64,000 nucleotides of DNA. Origin: an uncultured Lysobacter sp. (GTDB lineage Bacteria > Pseudomonadota > Gammaproteobacteria > Xanthomonadales > Xanthomonadaceae). A program made the position numbers and the translations under genes. A model generated the notes under the pieces. That model was not told the origin of the DNA. It did not search any database and worked only from the letters and a program-made list of their open reading frames with translations. Of the stretch, positions 17,348 to 25,296 are shown piece after piece; positions within the stretch are counted from its first letter, which is position 1; every line of letters begins with the position of its first letter. The stretch is taken from assembly GCA_946480055.1 (NCBI GenBank), contig CAMLID010000013.1, positions 1-64,000 on the forward strand. Direction: 5' to 3'.

Positions 17348-18070
17348 TCACCCACCTCCGTACAACCGCTCCGCCCGCTGAAACAGAATCCAGCTCGTCG
17401 CGATGTACTTGTCCCCGCCCTTGGGCCGGTTGCCGCGGTGGGTGTGGGTGAAGGCAGCCGGTGCGATCAGCAGGTCGCCGACGCTGGGCGCGATCTTGCG
17501 CTGTTGATAAAGGAACTCGGTCTCGCCCTGCTCGAAGCCGTCGTTGAGGTAGATCGTCCATAACAGATGGCGGTGTAGGGTTTCGGCGTTCGCATCGCGC
17601 GGGAACAGTTCGCAGTGCCAGTACGGGTAGCCACCGCGGTCGGCGGTGTAGCGCTGCAGGTTGATCGCGCCGGGGCGCAGTACGGTCTGCACCACCGGGG
17701 CCAGCGTGGCGTCGTCCATCGCGGCCAGGCGTTCGGCGGTGAGGCGGTGGCCCTTGCCGTCGCTGCCGGGCACTTCCAGCATCAGGGGCGCGATCAGGGT
17801 GTGCGGGTAGCGGCGCAGGTAGCGCAGCAGGCCGGTGAACACGGCGTAGTTCAACTGCGACTCGGCGTCGCGCCAATCCTCGCGGCCGCTGATGGTGAGG
17901 TCGCGGCTGTCCTTGAGTTCGGGCAGCACGCCGCCGCCGACGCGGCCGGGTACGGCGTCGCGGCTGGCGTCGAAGCGTTGCAGCAATGCCGCGCAGGTAG
18001 CGCGGTCCAGCGCCTGCGGATAGACCTCGATGAAATCGTTCAGGGCGTCCTGCGGCGGGGCGTCGGTCAT
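17348..18070 (-). CDS. 2-oxoglutarate/Fe(II) oxygenase, prolyl 4-hydroxylase-like
   Basis: A 240-residue non-haem iron dioxygenase of the P4H/PKHD type. The iron/2OG region begins with LQRYTADRGGYPYWHCE (H-x-E/D), continues LLWTIYLNDGFEQGETEFLY and ends with the distal ligand and 2OG anchor in FTHTHRGNRPKGGDKYIATSW. I chose the ATG at 18070 (MTDAPPQDA); an ATG seven codons upstream is also possible. The substrate is unknown. Its promoter side faces the Fap-like cluster, and an inverted repeat at 18122-18145 lies just upstream. Confidence 0.82.
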   Translation of the reverse strand: MTDAPPQDALNDFIEVYPQALDRATCAALLQRFDASRDAVPGRVGGGVLPELKDSRDLTISGREDWRDAESQLNYAVFTGLLRYLRRYPHTLIAPLMLEVPGSDGKGHRLTAERLAAMDDATLAPVVQTVLRPGAINLQRYTADRGGYPYWHCELFPRDANAETLHRHLLWTIYLNDGFEQGETEFLYQQRKIAPSVGDLLIAPAAFTHTHRGNRPKGGDKYIATSWILFQRAERLYGGG

Positions 18071-18121
18071 GCGCGGCTCTACGCAATGCATCGGGAAAGC
18101 GGCCATCCTCGCACGCCGAAT

Positions 18122-18145
18122 CGACGTTGCAAAAACGCAACGTCG
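18122..18145. promoter_or_regulatory. Inverted repeat CGACGTTGC-N6-GCAACGTCG
   Basis: Perfect 9-base arms separated by AAAAAC, 51 bases upstream of the 2OG oxygenase start and about 185 bases upstream of the sigma-54 promoter of the Fap-like operon. It is a candidate regulator binding site, and could also be a short transcript hairpin. The CGTTG/CAACG core recurs at 18239-18251. Confidence 0.5.
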
Positions 18146-18238
18146 CCAGTTTGTGCGCGTGTGCATCGTGTGACGAAGCCAGGGCTCACTGATCCCCAGG
18201 AAAAACACTCAGACGCTACCGGAGCGGCACCATTTCTA

Positions 18239-18251
18239 CGTTGCGACAACG
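18239..18251. promoter_or_regulatory. Inverted repeat CGTTG-CGA-CAACG
   Basis: Short perfect palindrome sharing the CGTTG/CAACG core with the larger repeat at 18122-18145, about 80 bases upstream of the -24 element. It is a candidate half-size binding site for the same regulator. Confidence 0.4.
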
Positions 18252-18259
18252 AAACATTT

Positions 18260-18282
18260 ACTTCGCCGAACGCCGGCGAAGT
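18260..18282. promoter_or_regulatory. Inverted repeat ACTTCGCCG-N5-CGGCGAAGT (candidate upstream activator site)
   Basis: Perfect 9-base arms with a 5-base spacer, centred about 60 bases before the sigma-54 -24 element. Distance and symmetry suit an enhancer site for the sigma-54 activator encoded at the other end of the cluster (23623-25110). This is inference; no factor has been matched to it. Confidence 0.5.
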
Positions 18283-18329
18283 CTGGCCGCCGCACGGAAA
18301 AAACTCGTCAAATCAATTGCTTGGGTAGT

Positions 18330-18344
18330 TGGCACGAACCTCGC
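18330..18344 (+). promoter_or_regulatory. Sigma-54 promoter of the Fap-like operon
   Basis: TGGCACG-AACC-TCGC matches the RpoN consensus TGGCACG-N4-TTGC with one mismatch and the exact GG-N10-GC spacing (GG at 18331-18332, GC at 18343-18344). Transcription would start near 18355, leaving a leader of about 50 bases before the first gene. The 337-base gap 18071-18407 holds this element and the three inverted repeats, and no gene that I can support. Confidence 0.75.
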
Positions 18345-18407
18345 GTAGGCAGGTTCTGTCCCCGTGCGCCGCCTGCGTGCCGGGACCGTCCCCCGACGGA
18401 GTCCGCC

Positions 18408-18959
18408 ATGCCCGCCACTGCCCGCGCCATCGCCCGGCATCGTCCCCAGCGGACCGCGACCGCGATGCTGTTGTGCGCATTGACGGCGCTGGCCTCGTAC
18501 GGCTCCGCCGCGAGGGCGCAGCAGGCGCCTGCGCCGCAAGAGAGCGGCGCAGGCGCGGCAGACCCGAACATGATCATCGCGCGTACGGTGCAGCCGCGCA
18601 TCGCGTATCGCGGCATTCCCACCGGGGACAACCCGGTGCTGGTGCGCGCGACGATGTTCCCGGCGCAGATCTTCCACGGCACCCTCAACGGCACCTTGGA
18701 CCGTCTGCTGGGCGACGGCGAGCTCGACCAGCACGGTTCGTCCGGCCTGGCCTTGAACGCCGCGACCCAGGCCCTGACCGGCCCGACCCTGGGCGGCAAC
18801 GCCTTGCTTGGGCCGTCGGCGACCGGCGGACCGCCGATCGGGCCCAGCGCTTCGGTCGGCGGCGCCGTCGGCGCGGCCACGGCCGGCCTGGACGATCTGA
18901 TCACCCACTCCGTCATGCAGGCGGTCGCTCCGACCGCGCTCGCCGGAGGTGGCAAGTGA
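18408..18959 (+). CDS. Fap-like cluster gene 1: exported protein of unknown function
   Basis: A 183-residue protein with an N-terminal signal peptide (MPATARAIARHRPQR then a hydrophobic core ending ARAQQ). The mature part has DPNMIIARTVQPRIAYRGIP and then a Gly/Ala/Ser/Pro-rich low-complexity C-terminal half (GPTLGGNALLGPSATGG) ending LDDLITHSVMQAVAP. I recognise no domain. It is first in the six-gene operon, in the position of fapA, which encodes a periplasmic chaperone in Pseudomonas; whether it is homologous I cannot tell. Its stop codon overlaps the GTG start of gene 2 (GTGA), so the two are translationally coupled. Confidence 0.75.
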   Translation: MPATARAIARHRPQRTATAMLLCALTALASYGSAARAQQAPAPQESGAGAADPNMIIARTVQPRIAYRGIPTGDNPVLVRATMFPAQIFHGTLNGTLDRLLGDGELDQHGSSGLALNAATQALTGPTLGGNALLGPSATGGPPIGPSASVGGAVGAATAGLDDLITHSVMQAVAPTALAGGGK

Positions 18960-19606
18960 ACGTCCGCGTCCGCGCCTTCGTCGCGCTGCCGACGCTGCTG
19001 TTCTCGATCGCGGTTGCGCTCCCGGTGCGCGCGCAGGAGGCGGCCACGGCTCCGCCGCCGCCGCTGGATCAAGCGCGTGCGGCCGACCACGCCGGCAAGG
19101 GCGCGGTCGGCCGCACCGCGGTCAACCAGGCCGCCGGTGCCGGCAACGTCCAGGCCAACCTGGCCGCGATCGCCTTGGCCGGCGACGGCTTGGGTCTGGT
19201 CGATCTGCGCAGCCGCCAGAGCGCCGGCCCCGGCGATCGCCAGCGCGATGCCGGCGCACGCATCGAAGGCCAGGCCTTCTCCGCCAGCAACGGACTGCTG
19301 TCGGTCAACCAGGCCGCAGGCAGCGGCAACACGCAAGCGAATCTGTTCGCGCTCGGCAACGGCGGCGCCAAGCCGTTCGTGACGCTGGGCGGCGGCATCG
19401 CCGGACTCGATGACGCCGCGCTCGCGTCGGTCGCCGGCGATCGACCCACTGAGAGGGCCGAAGCCACGCCCCGGCTGCGTCAAGCGGTGATCGCCGACGA
19501 CGCGTTCCGCGGCGGCCAGGGCGTGGTGCAGGTCAACCAGACGGCGGGAGTCGGGAACGCCTCGACGAACGCGGTCGTGCTCCGGTTGCCGGGGAGCACT
19601 CCTTAG
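18956..19606 (+). CDS. Fap-like cluster gene 2: repeat protein, candidate minor amyloid subunit
   Basis: A 216-residue exported protein: GTG start at 18956, signal peptide ending ALPVRAQE. Three imperfect repeats occur near residues 55-75, 116-133 and 192-209, with cores AVNQAAGAGNVQANLAAI, SVNQAAGSGNTQANLFAL and QVNQTAGVGNASTNAVVL. The Asn/Gln/Gly spacing of these cores is that of FapB/FapC amyloid repeats. Linkers are Gly/Ala/Asp-rich. A segment GLDDAALASVAGD sits between repeats 2 and 3. It is placed like fapB, which encodes the minor fibril subunit or nucleator. Coupled to gene 1 by a 4-base overlap. Confidence 0.8.
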   Translation: MNVRVRAFVALPTLLFSIAVALPVRAQEAATAPPPPLDQARAADHAGKGAVGRTAVNQAAGAGNVQANLAAIALAGDGLGLVDLRSRQSAGPGDRQRDAGARIEGQAFSASNGLLSVNQAAGSGNTQANLFALGNGGAKPFVTLGGGIAGLDDAALASVAGDRPTERAEATPRLRQAVIADDAFRGGQGVVQVNQTAGVGNASTNAVVLRLPGSTP

Positions 19607-19665
19607 CGAAGTGAAAGCGCGGCAAACAACGACGAAGCAGTACACCAACCCCCAGGAGATACACC

Positions 19666-20433
19666 ATGAAAGTTCAGTACACCCTGATCGCGATCGCCCT
19701 CGGCACGATCTTCGCGACCTCCGCTTTCGCGCAAGGCGACGACGCCGACATCTACAGCAATACCTATATCAACAACGATATCGACGTCGCCGGCAGCGTC
19801 GAGGTCAGGGGCAATATCCGCGTCAATAGCGAATCGTCCGCGATCGTCGATCAGGACCAGATCACCCAGGACAACTGGTCGCTCGGCGACGGCGACCATG
19901 ACGCCGACATGACCGACAATGCGCTCAACGCCGCTCAGGGCAACATCGGCGTGAACGTGGCGGCCGGTGTCGGCAACGCCCAGGCCAACGACACCGCGCT
20001 GTCCTCGGTCGACGGCGAGAGGGTGTTCGCCTCGGCGATGGTGTTCAGCAACCAGGCGTCGTACTTCAACTACGCGTCCTCGAGTCAGAGCGACACCTAC
20101 TACTCCGCCACCCTCGACGGCGATGCACTCGCCGACGCCATGGGCAATGTCGGCGTGAACGTGGCGGCGGGCGTGGGCAACGGTCAGACCAATGCGATGG
20201 CCGCTTCGGTCAACAGCTCCGGCACGATCGCCACGGCCACCGCCGACAGCGAGCAGGACGCCTGGTTGAACACCCTGGCCACCGACTACGACCTCGACAC
20301 CTTCGCCACCTTGGGCGGCAACGCGCTGTCGAACGCTCAGGGCAACATCGGCGCCAACGTCGCTGCCGGCGTCGGAAACCTGCAGCACAACGGCCTGTCG
20401 ATCGCGACCGCTTCCTGCGGCACCTGCGACTGA
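19666..20433 (+). CDS. Fap-like cluster gene 3: candidate major amyloid subunit
   Basis: A 255-residue exported protein (signal peptide ending TSAFAQGDD) with a very acidic, Lys/Arg-poor mature chain. Three near-identical repeats begin near residues 86, 153 and 219, spaced 66-67 residues apart, with cores GNIGVNVAAGVGNAQAN, GNVGVNVAAGVGNGQTN and GNIGANVAAGVGNLQHN. The linkers are Ser/Thr/Tyr/Asp-rich. The protein ends SCGTCD, giving a CxxC at residues 251-254; FapB and FapC of Pseudomonas also end with a conserved CxxC. Together these mark it as the likely fibril former, in fapC position. A good AGGAG site precedes the ATG. Confidence 0.85.
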   Translation: MKVQYTLIAIALGTIFATSAFAQGDDADIYSNTYINNDIDVAGSVEVRGNIRVNSESSAIVDQDQITQDNWSLGDGDHDADMTDNALNAAQGNIGVNVAAGVGNAQANDTALSSVDGERVFASAMVFSNQASYFNYASSSQSDTYYSATLDGDALADAMGNVGVNVAAGVGNGQTNAMAASVNSSGTIATATADSEQDAWLNTLATDYDLDTFATLGGNALSNAQGNIGANVAAGVGNLQHNGLSIATASCGTCD

Positions 20434-20530
20434 CCGCCGCGGCGATCGAAACGGTGCGACACCGCGATGGCCGGATTCGTCCGGCCGTCGCAACGCGATA
20501 GACGCTCTCCATCGTCTTCCCAGGTGACCC

Positions 20531-21262
20531 ATGACCGCTACGCGCCTGCTGCTGACCGTCATCTCCGCCATCGCCGTATGGCTGGGATCGTGCGCTATCG
20601 GCGTGCGCGCGCAGCAGGCCCAGAGCTCGGTCGATCTGACCCGGCTGGCCGGCCCCAACGCGGTCCCGATGCGCAAGACCATGCGCAGCATGCGCGACAT
20701 GCGCTTCCAGGACCTGATGCGGCAGCGCTACGACTTCAGCTGCGGCTCCTCCGCGCTGGCCAGCCTGTTGCACTACGGCTACGGCCTGGAGGTCACCGAG
20801 CCGGAGCTGATCAAGAAGATGATGATCGGCGCCGACCCCAAGGCAGTCGTCAAGAACGGCTTCTCCATGCTCGACATGAAGCGCTACGTCGAGAGCATCG
20901 GCATGCGCGGGCACGGGTTCCGCATCGATGCCGACGCGCTGTACCGGCTGCAGATGCCGGTGATCGCGCTGCTCGATCTCAAGGGCTACAAGCATTTCGT
21001 GGTGGTGAAGGGCGCCGCTAACGGGCGCGTCTTCGTCGCCGACCCCGCGCTCGGGCATCGGGTGATGCTGGAGAGCGATTTCGTCAGGGGCTGGAACGGC
21101 ATCGTGCTGGCGGTGGTCGCCGACCAGCCGATGCGCGCCGACTCCTATCTGGTCAGCAACCGCAGTTCGCCCGCGTTGCTGCGTCGCGTGGAGGCGCTGG
21201 ACCGCGCCACCACTCCGCCGCGCGTGGTCGAGTTCGGACTGGTGATCGCCGATCTCTTTTGA
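20531..21262 (+). CDS. Fap-like cluster gene 4: C39-type cysteine peptidase (FapD-like)
   Basis: A 243-residue protein with an N-terminal membrane/signal segment (possible lipobox LGSC at residues 18-21) and a stand-alone C39 peptidase domain. Catalytic residues are visible: Gln65 and Cys71 in QRYDFSCGSSALASLL, His155 in YKHFVVVKG, and Asp171 in FVADPALG. There is no ABC-transporter domain, unlike bacteriocin exporters. FapD in Pseudomonas is exactly such a peptidase, needed for fibril export. It probably acts in the periplasm. It sits between the fibril-like gene and gene 5. Confidence 0.88.
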   Translation: MTATRLLLTVISAIAVWLGSCAIGVRAQQAQSSVDLTRLAGPNAVPMRKTMRSMRDMRFQDLMRQRYDFSCGSSALASLLHYGYGLEVTEPELIKKMMIGADPKAVVKNGFSMLDMKRYVESIGMRGHGFRIDADALYRLQMPVIALLDLKGYKHFVVVKGAANGRVFVADPALGHRVMLESDFVRGWNGIVLAVVADQPMRADSYLVSNRSSPALLRRVEALDRATTPPRVVEFGLVIADLF

Positions 21263-21308
21263 ACACAGCAGGCCACGGAACTCGACCTGCGCATTACCGA
21301 GGTGCCCG

Positions 21309-22064
21309 ATGAACCGACATCCACTCCCCCGTGCCCTGTTCTCGGCCCTCGTGGCAGGCGCGGCCGCGGTACAACCCGCGGTCGCCCTGCCCCCTCTCAA
21401 AGCGGAACTCGTCGACGAAGCCACCCTGGCGACGATGAGCGGCAAGTTTTACGGCGCCAACCTGCTGGTCGGCCTGCGCGTCGATCTGGTGTCGAGCATG
21501 ACCCTGCCCGACAACAGCAGCGCCAGCGCCAGCGGCTCGCTGTCGATCCGGCGCGTCGGCAACGGCTACGACGTGCGCGTGGACAGCCGCGCCGACGCCA
21601 GCGCCGGCAACGGCGGCTACGTGCCTGCGGACAACGCCAGCGCGGTCGGCGGCGACAGCTTGCAGGTCAACGGCATCGGCCAGATCAGCCAGATCGCCGG
21701 CGACGGCAATCGCATGTCCAACCTGACCTCGATCAGCTTCGTCTCCGACCTGGGCAACGGCAGCTTCAACGGCCGCAGCGCCGCTCAGGCCGGCGCCGGT
21801 CCGATGGTCGCCAAAGTCACTTTCCTCGACGGCGGCGCGAGCATGGACATCAGCGGCCCGGGCGCGCTGTTGCGGCAGCAGTTCGACGCCGGCGCCAACG
21901 GTGCGGACGGCCGCATCCTGCAGGTCGGGCAGATCGCCGGCAACGATCTGGTCGGCAGCAACCGCATGCATCTGCAGCTGATGACCGAGAGCATGTCGCA
22001 GCGGATGCAACAGCAGTTCGGCATCCAGCAAGTGCTGGCCGGGCTGCGTGCGTTGCCGCGTTGA
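21309..22064 (+). CDS. Fap-like cluster gene 5: exported protein (FapE-like position)
   Basis: A 251-residue exported protein with signal peptide ending AVALPPL. The mature N-terminus has VDEATLATMSGKFYGANLL, similar in style to the L-D/E-x2-L-x3-RG start of FapE-type proteins. The chain then carries Gly/Ala/Ser/Asn-rich beta-like sequence including QVNGIGQISQIAGDGNRMSN, a degenerate echo of the amyloid repeat, and a second LQVGQIAGNDLVGSN. It may be a minor fibril component. Homology to FapE is tentative and rests on position, size and these short features. Confidence 0.75.
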   Translation: MNRHPLPRALFSALVAGAAAVQPAVALPPLKAELVDEATLATMSGKFYGANLLVGLRVDLVSSMTLPDNSSASASGSLSIRRVGNGYDVRVDSRADASAGNGGYVPADNASAVGGDSLQVNGIGQISQIAGDGNRMSNLTSISFVSDLGNGSFNGRSAAQAGAGPMVAKVTFLDGGASMDISGPGALLRQQFDAGANGADGRILQVGQIAGNDLVGSNRMHLQLMTESMSQRMQQQFGIQQVLAGLRALPR

Positions 22065-22115
22065 CCGATACACCGCGCGTCGCGCGTGGCCACTAACGCC
22101 AGGGATGTCAGGACC

Positions 22116-23453
22116 ATGCGCCTAGCCGCTACACCGCTCTGTCTCGCGATCGCTCTGGCTTTGGGCAAGGCGCATGCCGCCGAGCCCGACCGTAACGACG
22201 ACGCGGTGCTGGCCGAGCTGCGCAAGCTCAGCGAGCGGGTCGCCGCGCAGCAGGCCGAGATCGAACGCCTGCGCGGACAGGTACAGGACCTGCAACTGGC
22301 CGATCGCGGCCGCGGCCTGAGCGCGCCCAACGAGGCCGACGATCAGGACAACGCCCAGCGCCTGGCGCGCGACGCCAACCAGCAGGCCACCGACAAGCGC
22401 GCCGAGCAGGAAGCGCGCGAGACCGAAGAGCGCAAGCGCCGCCAGGGCGATTCGACCGTGCAGATCGGCGAGACCGGGCGCAAGGAAGAAGCCGAGCGCC
22501 GCGAGCAGGAGAAAGCGCTGGTGGTGCGCGAACATGCGCCGCTGTTCGAGCGCAAGTTCACCCTCGATGCGGGCTTCACCTACAGCTACTACGACCGCCG
22601 TCAGCTCGCGCTGAGCGGCTTCCTGGCGCTGGACGCGATCTTCCTGGGCAGCATCAACCTGGACCAGACCAAGGCCACGGTCGGTACGCTCGAGATCACC
22701 GGTCGCTACGGCCTCACCGATCGCTTCAGCATCGAAGCCAGCGTCCCCTATGTGTATCGCGACACGCGCTTCGTCAGCGGTGGCGCCGGCGGTGCCTCCA
22801 GCATCGTCAGCGAGGTGCAGACGCGCTCCAGCGGCATCGGCGATGCATCTGTCGCGGCCTACTACCAGTGGGTCAAGGAATCGCAACGCTGGCCCGACAT
22901 CGTCACCAGCGTGCGCGTGCGCGCGCCGACCGGACGAGATCCCTTCGGCCTCAAGCTGATCCAGCCCGACGGCGACAACAACAATCTCAACGTGCCGGAA
23001 AACCTGCCGACCGGTTCGGGCATCTGGAGCACGACCTTCAACGTGTCGGCGCTGCGCACCTACGATCCGGTGATCCTGTTCGCCAATCTGGGTTACACCT
23101 ACAACAAGCCGACCAGCTTCGACGACATTTCGCCGGTGCTGGACCAGATTTCGCCGGCCAAGGTCGCCTTGGGCAACACTTTGCAGCTCAGCGGCGGCCT
23201 GGCGATCGCGCTCAACGACCGCTCGGCGATCAGCTTCAGCGTGGCCGCGGCGGTGTCGGGCGCGACCCACACCACGGCCCCGGGCGAGAAGAAGCAGCGG
23301 GTGCCCGGCAGCTCGTCCAACAGCACGACGCTGAACATCGGCGGCAGCTACGTGCTGCCCTCGGGCTGGACGGTGAACGGCCAGTTGGCCGCCGGCCTGA
23401 CACCGGATGCGCCGAACTTCGTGTTCGCGCTGCGCGCGTCCAAGTCGTTCTGA
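22116..23453 (+). CDS. Fap-like cluster gene 6: outer-membrane barrel with coiled coil (FapF-like)
   Basis: A 445-residue exported protein (signal peptide ending GKAHAAEP). Residues ~29-60 form a heptad-like coiled coil (LRKLSERVAAQQAEIERLRG), followed by a highly charged Glu/Arg/Gln-rich helical region to ~140. From ~146 on, alternating beta-strands (FTLDAGFTYSYYD onwards) form a predicted porin-like barrel ending in a C-terminal Phe (LRASKSF). FapF, the Pseudomonas fibril secretion pore, has exactly this plan: N-terminal trimeric coiled coil plugging a beta-barrel. I start at the ATG 22116, which precedes the signal peptide. It is the last gene of the operon. Confidence 0.85.
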   Translation: MRLAATPLCLAIALALGKAHAAEPDRNDDAVLAELRKLSERVAAQQAEIERLRGQVQDLQLADRGRGLSAPNEADDQDNAQRLARDANQQATDKRAEQEARETEERKRRQGDSTVQIGETGRKEEAERREQEKALVVREHAPLFERKFTLDAGFTYSYYDRRQLALSGFLALDAIFLGSINLDQTKATVGTLEITGRYGLTDRFSIEASVPYVYRDTRFVSGGAGGASSIVSEVQTRSSGIGDASVAAYYQWVKESQRWPDIVTSVRVRAPTGRDPFGLKLIQPDGDNNNLNVPENLPTGSGIWSTTFNVSALRTYDPVILFANLGYTYNKPTSFDDISPVLDQISPAKVALGNTLQLSGGLAIALNDRSAISFSVAAAVSGATHTTAPGEKKQRVPGSSSNSTTLNIGGSYVLPSGWTVNGQLAAGLTPDAPNFVFALRASKSF

Positions 23454-23622
23454 GGCGACGCGATCTCGATCGGAGCGCGCGTCTCAGGACAAGCTACGGC
23501 GAGGGGCGCTGCCCCGATCCGTCATCCAGCGAAGGCGAGCCGGAAGGAGCGGCTTCAGCGCCATGTTTCGAAGGCGACACGCAGCCTGAGCCGCGCAAGC
23601 CCGTCGCGAACGGATCCAGGAG

Positions 23623-25110
23623 CTAAGCCACACCGATCGTATCCGACGCCCCCGGATCGTCGCCGACGCGCAGACCATGCCGCAGCATCAACCGATACAG
23701 CGTGACCCGCGACACCGAGAGCTCGCGCGCGGCATCGACCAGGCGACCGCGATTGCGCCGCAGCGCGCGTTCGATCGCATCCTTGGTCGCCGCATCGCGG
23801 ATTTCGTCCAGCGTCAGCGGAGGAGCGGTCGCGGCGCTGTCGATGTGGAGGTCGGCGGCGGTGATCAGGCGGCCCTCGGCCATGACCACGGCCTGGCGCA
23901 CGCGGTTGATCAGCTCGCGCACGTTGCCCGGCCAGGGGTGGCTATGCAGTGCGTGGCGCGCGCAGGGCGAGAAGCCCTTGAGGGTGCGTTGGCTCTCCTG
24001 CGAATAGCGTTGCAGCGCGTGCTCGGCGAGGCGGTCGATGTCGCTGCCGCGGTCGCGCAGCGGCGGCTGCTGCAGGCGCAGCACACATAGACGGTGGAAC
24101 AGATCGGCGCGGAAGCGGCCGTCGATGACCGCCGCCTCCAGGTCGTGATGGGTGGCCGAGATGATGCGCACGTCGATCGGGATCTGCTCGTGGCCGCCCA
24201 AGCGTTCGATGCTGCCCTGCTGCAGGAAACGCAGCAGCGAAGCCTGGCTTTCCAGCGGCAGGTCGCCGATCTCGTCCAGGAACAGGGTGCCGCCGTTGGC
24301 CATCTCGATCCGGCCCAGCTTGCGCTGCTGCGCGCCGGTGAAGGCGCCGCGCTCGTAACCGAACAGCTCCGACTGCACCAGGCTGTGCGGGATCGAGCCG
24401 CAGTTGATCGCCACGAACGGATGCGCGTGCCGGCGCGAATGCCGGTGCACCGCGGCCGCGGCCAGTTCCTTGCCGGTGCCGGTTTCGCCGGCGATGAATA
24501 CCGGCGCCTCGGTCAGCGCCGCCTTGCGCAGGGTGCGGCAGAGCACGCGCATCGCAGCGCTCTCGCCGATCATGCCGTCGAAGCCGGCCTCGCTGGTGGT
24601 GTCGCCGTGCTCGCAAGCCAGGGTGGCCATGCCGTGGGCGTGGCCGACGATGGTGTTCAGCAAGGCCTCGGAGCAGGGCAGGGTGACGTAGTCGTAGCAG
24701 TAGTCGCGGATCAGCCGGCGCACCGGCTCCTGGTCCAGCTGGGCGGCGTCGACGCCGGCGACCCAGCCGACGTTGTTGGCCGATAGCGCGACGCCGAATT
24801 CGGCCAGGTCGTGATGGCTGAAGCCCTCGCGCAGGTCCAGCAGGGCCGCGTGCGGCTGGCGGGCGTCGCGTTGCAGGATGCGCAGCACGCTGCGCAAGTC
24901 GGGGGCGCGGCGCAGGTTCCAGCCCAATTGTTGCAGCCGTCCTAGCGAGAGCACCCGCCCGGCGGTGCCGCGGGTGACGTAGATCAGTTCGCGTGCCCGC
25001 GAAACTCGGGGCAATGGCTCGCGCGTGTCCGCTTCCGTGCCTGCCGGATCGTGCTTACCCGCGCCTCGAGCATCTTGAGCATGAGGCTCGCGCGGTCCAC
25101 CGTTGGCCAT
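23623..25110 (-). CDS. Sigma-54-dependent enhancer-binding protein, VpsR-like
   Basis: A 495-residue regulator. Residues ~38-165 form a divergent receiver-like domain (RELIYVTRGTAGRVLSLGRL, possible acceptor Asp92 in ALLDLREG) resembling the VpsR N-terminus. The AAA+ domain carries Walker A GETGTGKE (~208), the sigma-54 contact loop GAFTGA (255-260) and Walker B GGTLFLDEIGD (273-283). A Fis-type helix-turn-helix closes the protein (RLVDAARELSVSRVTLYRLML). The ATG at 25110 is preceded by GGGGAGAAG; a longer frame starts at 25161. It is convergent with the Fap-like operon, which has a sigma-54 promoter, so it is the obvious activator. No cognate kinase is nearby. Confidence 0.9.
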   Translation of the reverse strand: MANGGPREPHAQDARGAGKHDPAGTEADTREPLPRVSRARELIYVTRGTAGRVLSLGRLQQLGWNLRRAPDLRSVLRILQRDARQPHAALLDLREGFSHHDLAEFGVALSANNVGWVAGVDAAQLDQEPVRRLIRDYCYDYVTLPCSEALLNTIVGHAHGMATLACEHGDTTSEAGFDGMIGESAAMRVLCRTLRKAALTEAPVFIAGETGTGKELAAAAVHRHSRRHAHPFVAINCGSIPHSLVQSELFGYERGAFTGAQQRKLGRIEMANGGTLFLDEIGDLPLESQASLLRFLQQGSIERLGGHEQIPIDVRIISATHHDLEAAVIDGRFRADLFHRLCVLRLQQPPLRDRGSDIDRLAEHALQRYSQESQRTLKGFSPCARHALHSHPWPGNVRELINRVRQAVVMAEGRLITAADLHIDSAATAPPLTLDEIRDAATKDAIERALRRNRGRLVDAARELSVSRVTLYRLMLRHGLRVGDDPGASDTIGVA

Positions 25111-25296
25111 CGTGCTTCTCCCCGCCCATAGCGCGTTACGCGCCGCTATCCGTGTGGGCAAGAGTATTCAACGCCGTGGGTGACCAAGAGCGGTCACCGC
25201 GATGACGACCATCGCGGTGATTGGACTTCGCAGGCCATGCACGAATCGCGCCAGCAGCGATTCATCCGAGGCAAACGCGCGCCGGCGCGCGCCCAG

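Noticed and set aside
18321..18407. Upstream extension of Fap-like gene 1 to 18321
   Set aside because: It would place the coding start over the sigma-54 promoter, and the added residues lack signal-peptide character; ATG 18408 gives a clean signal peptide.
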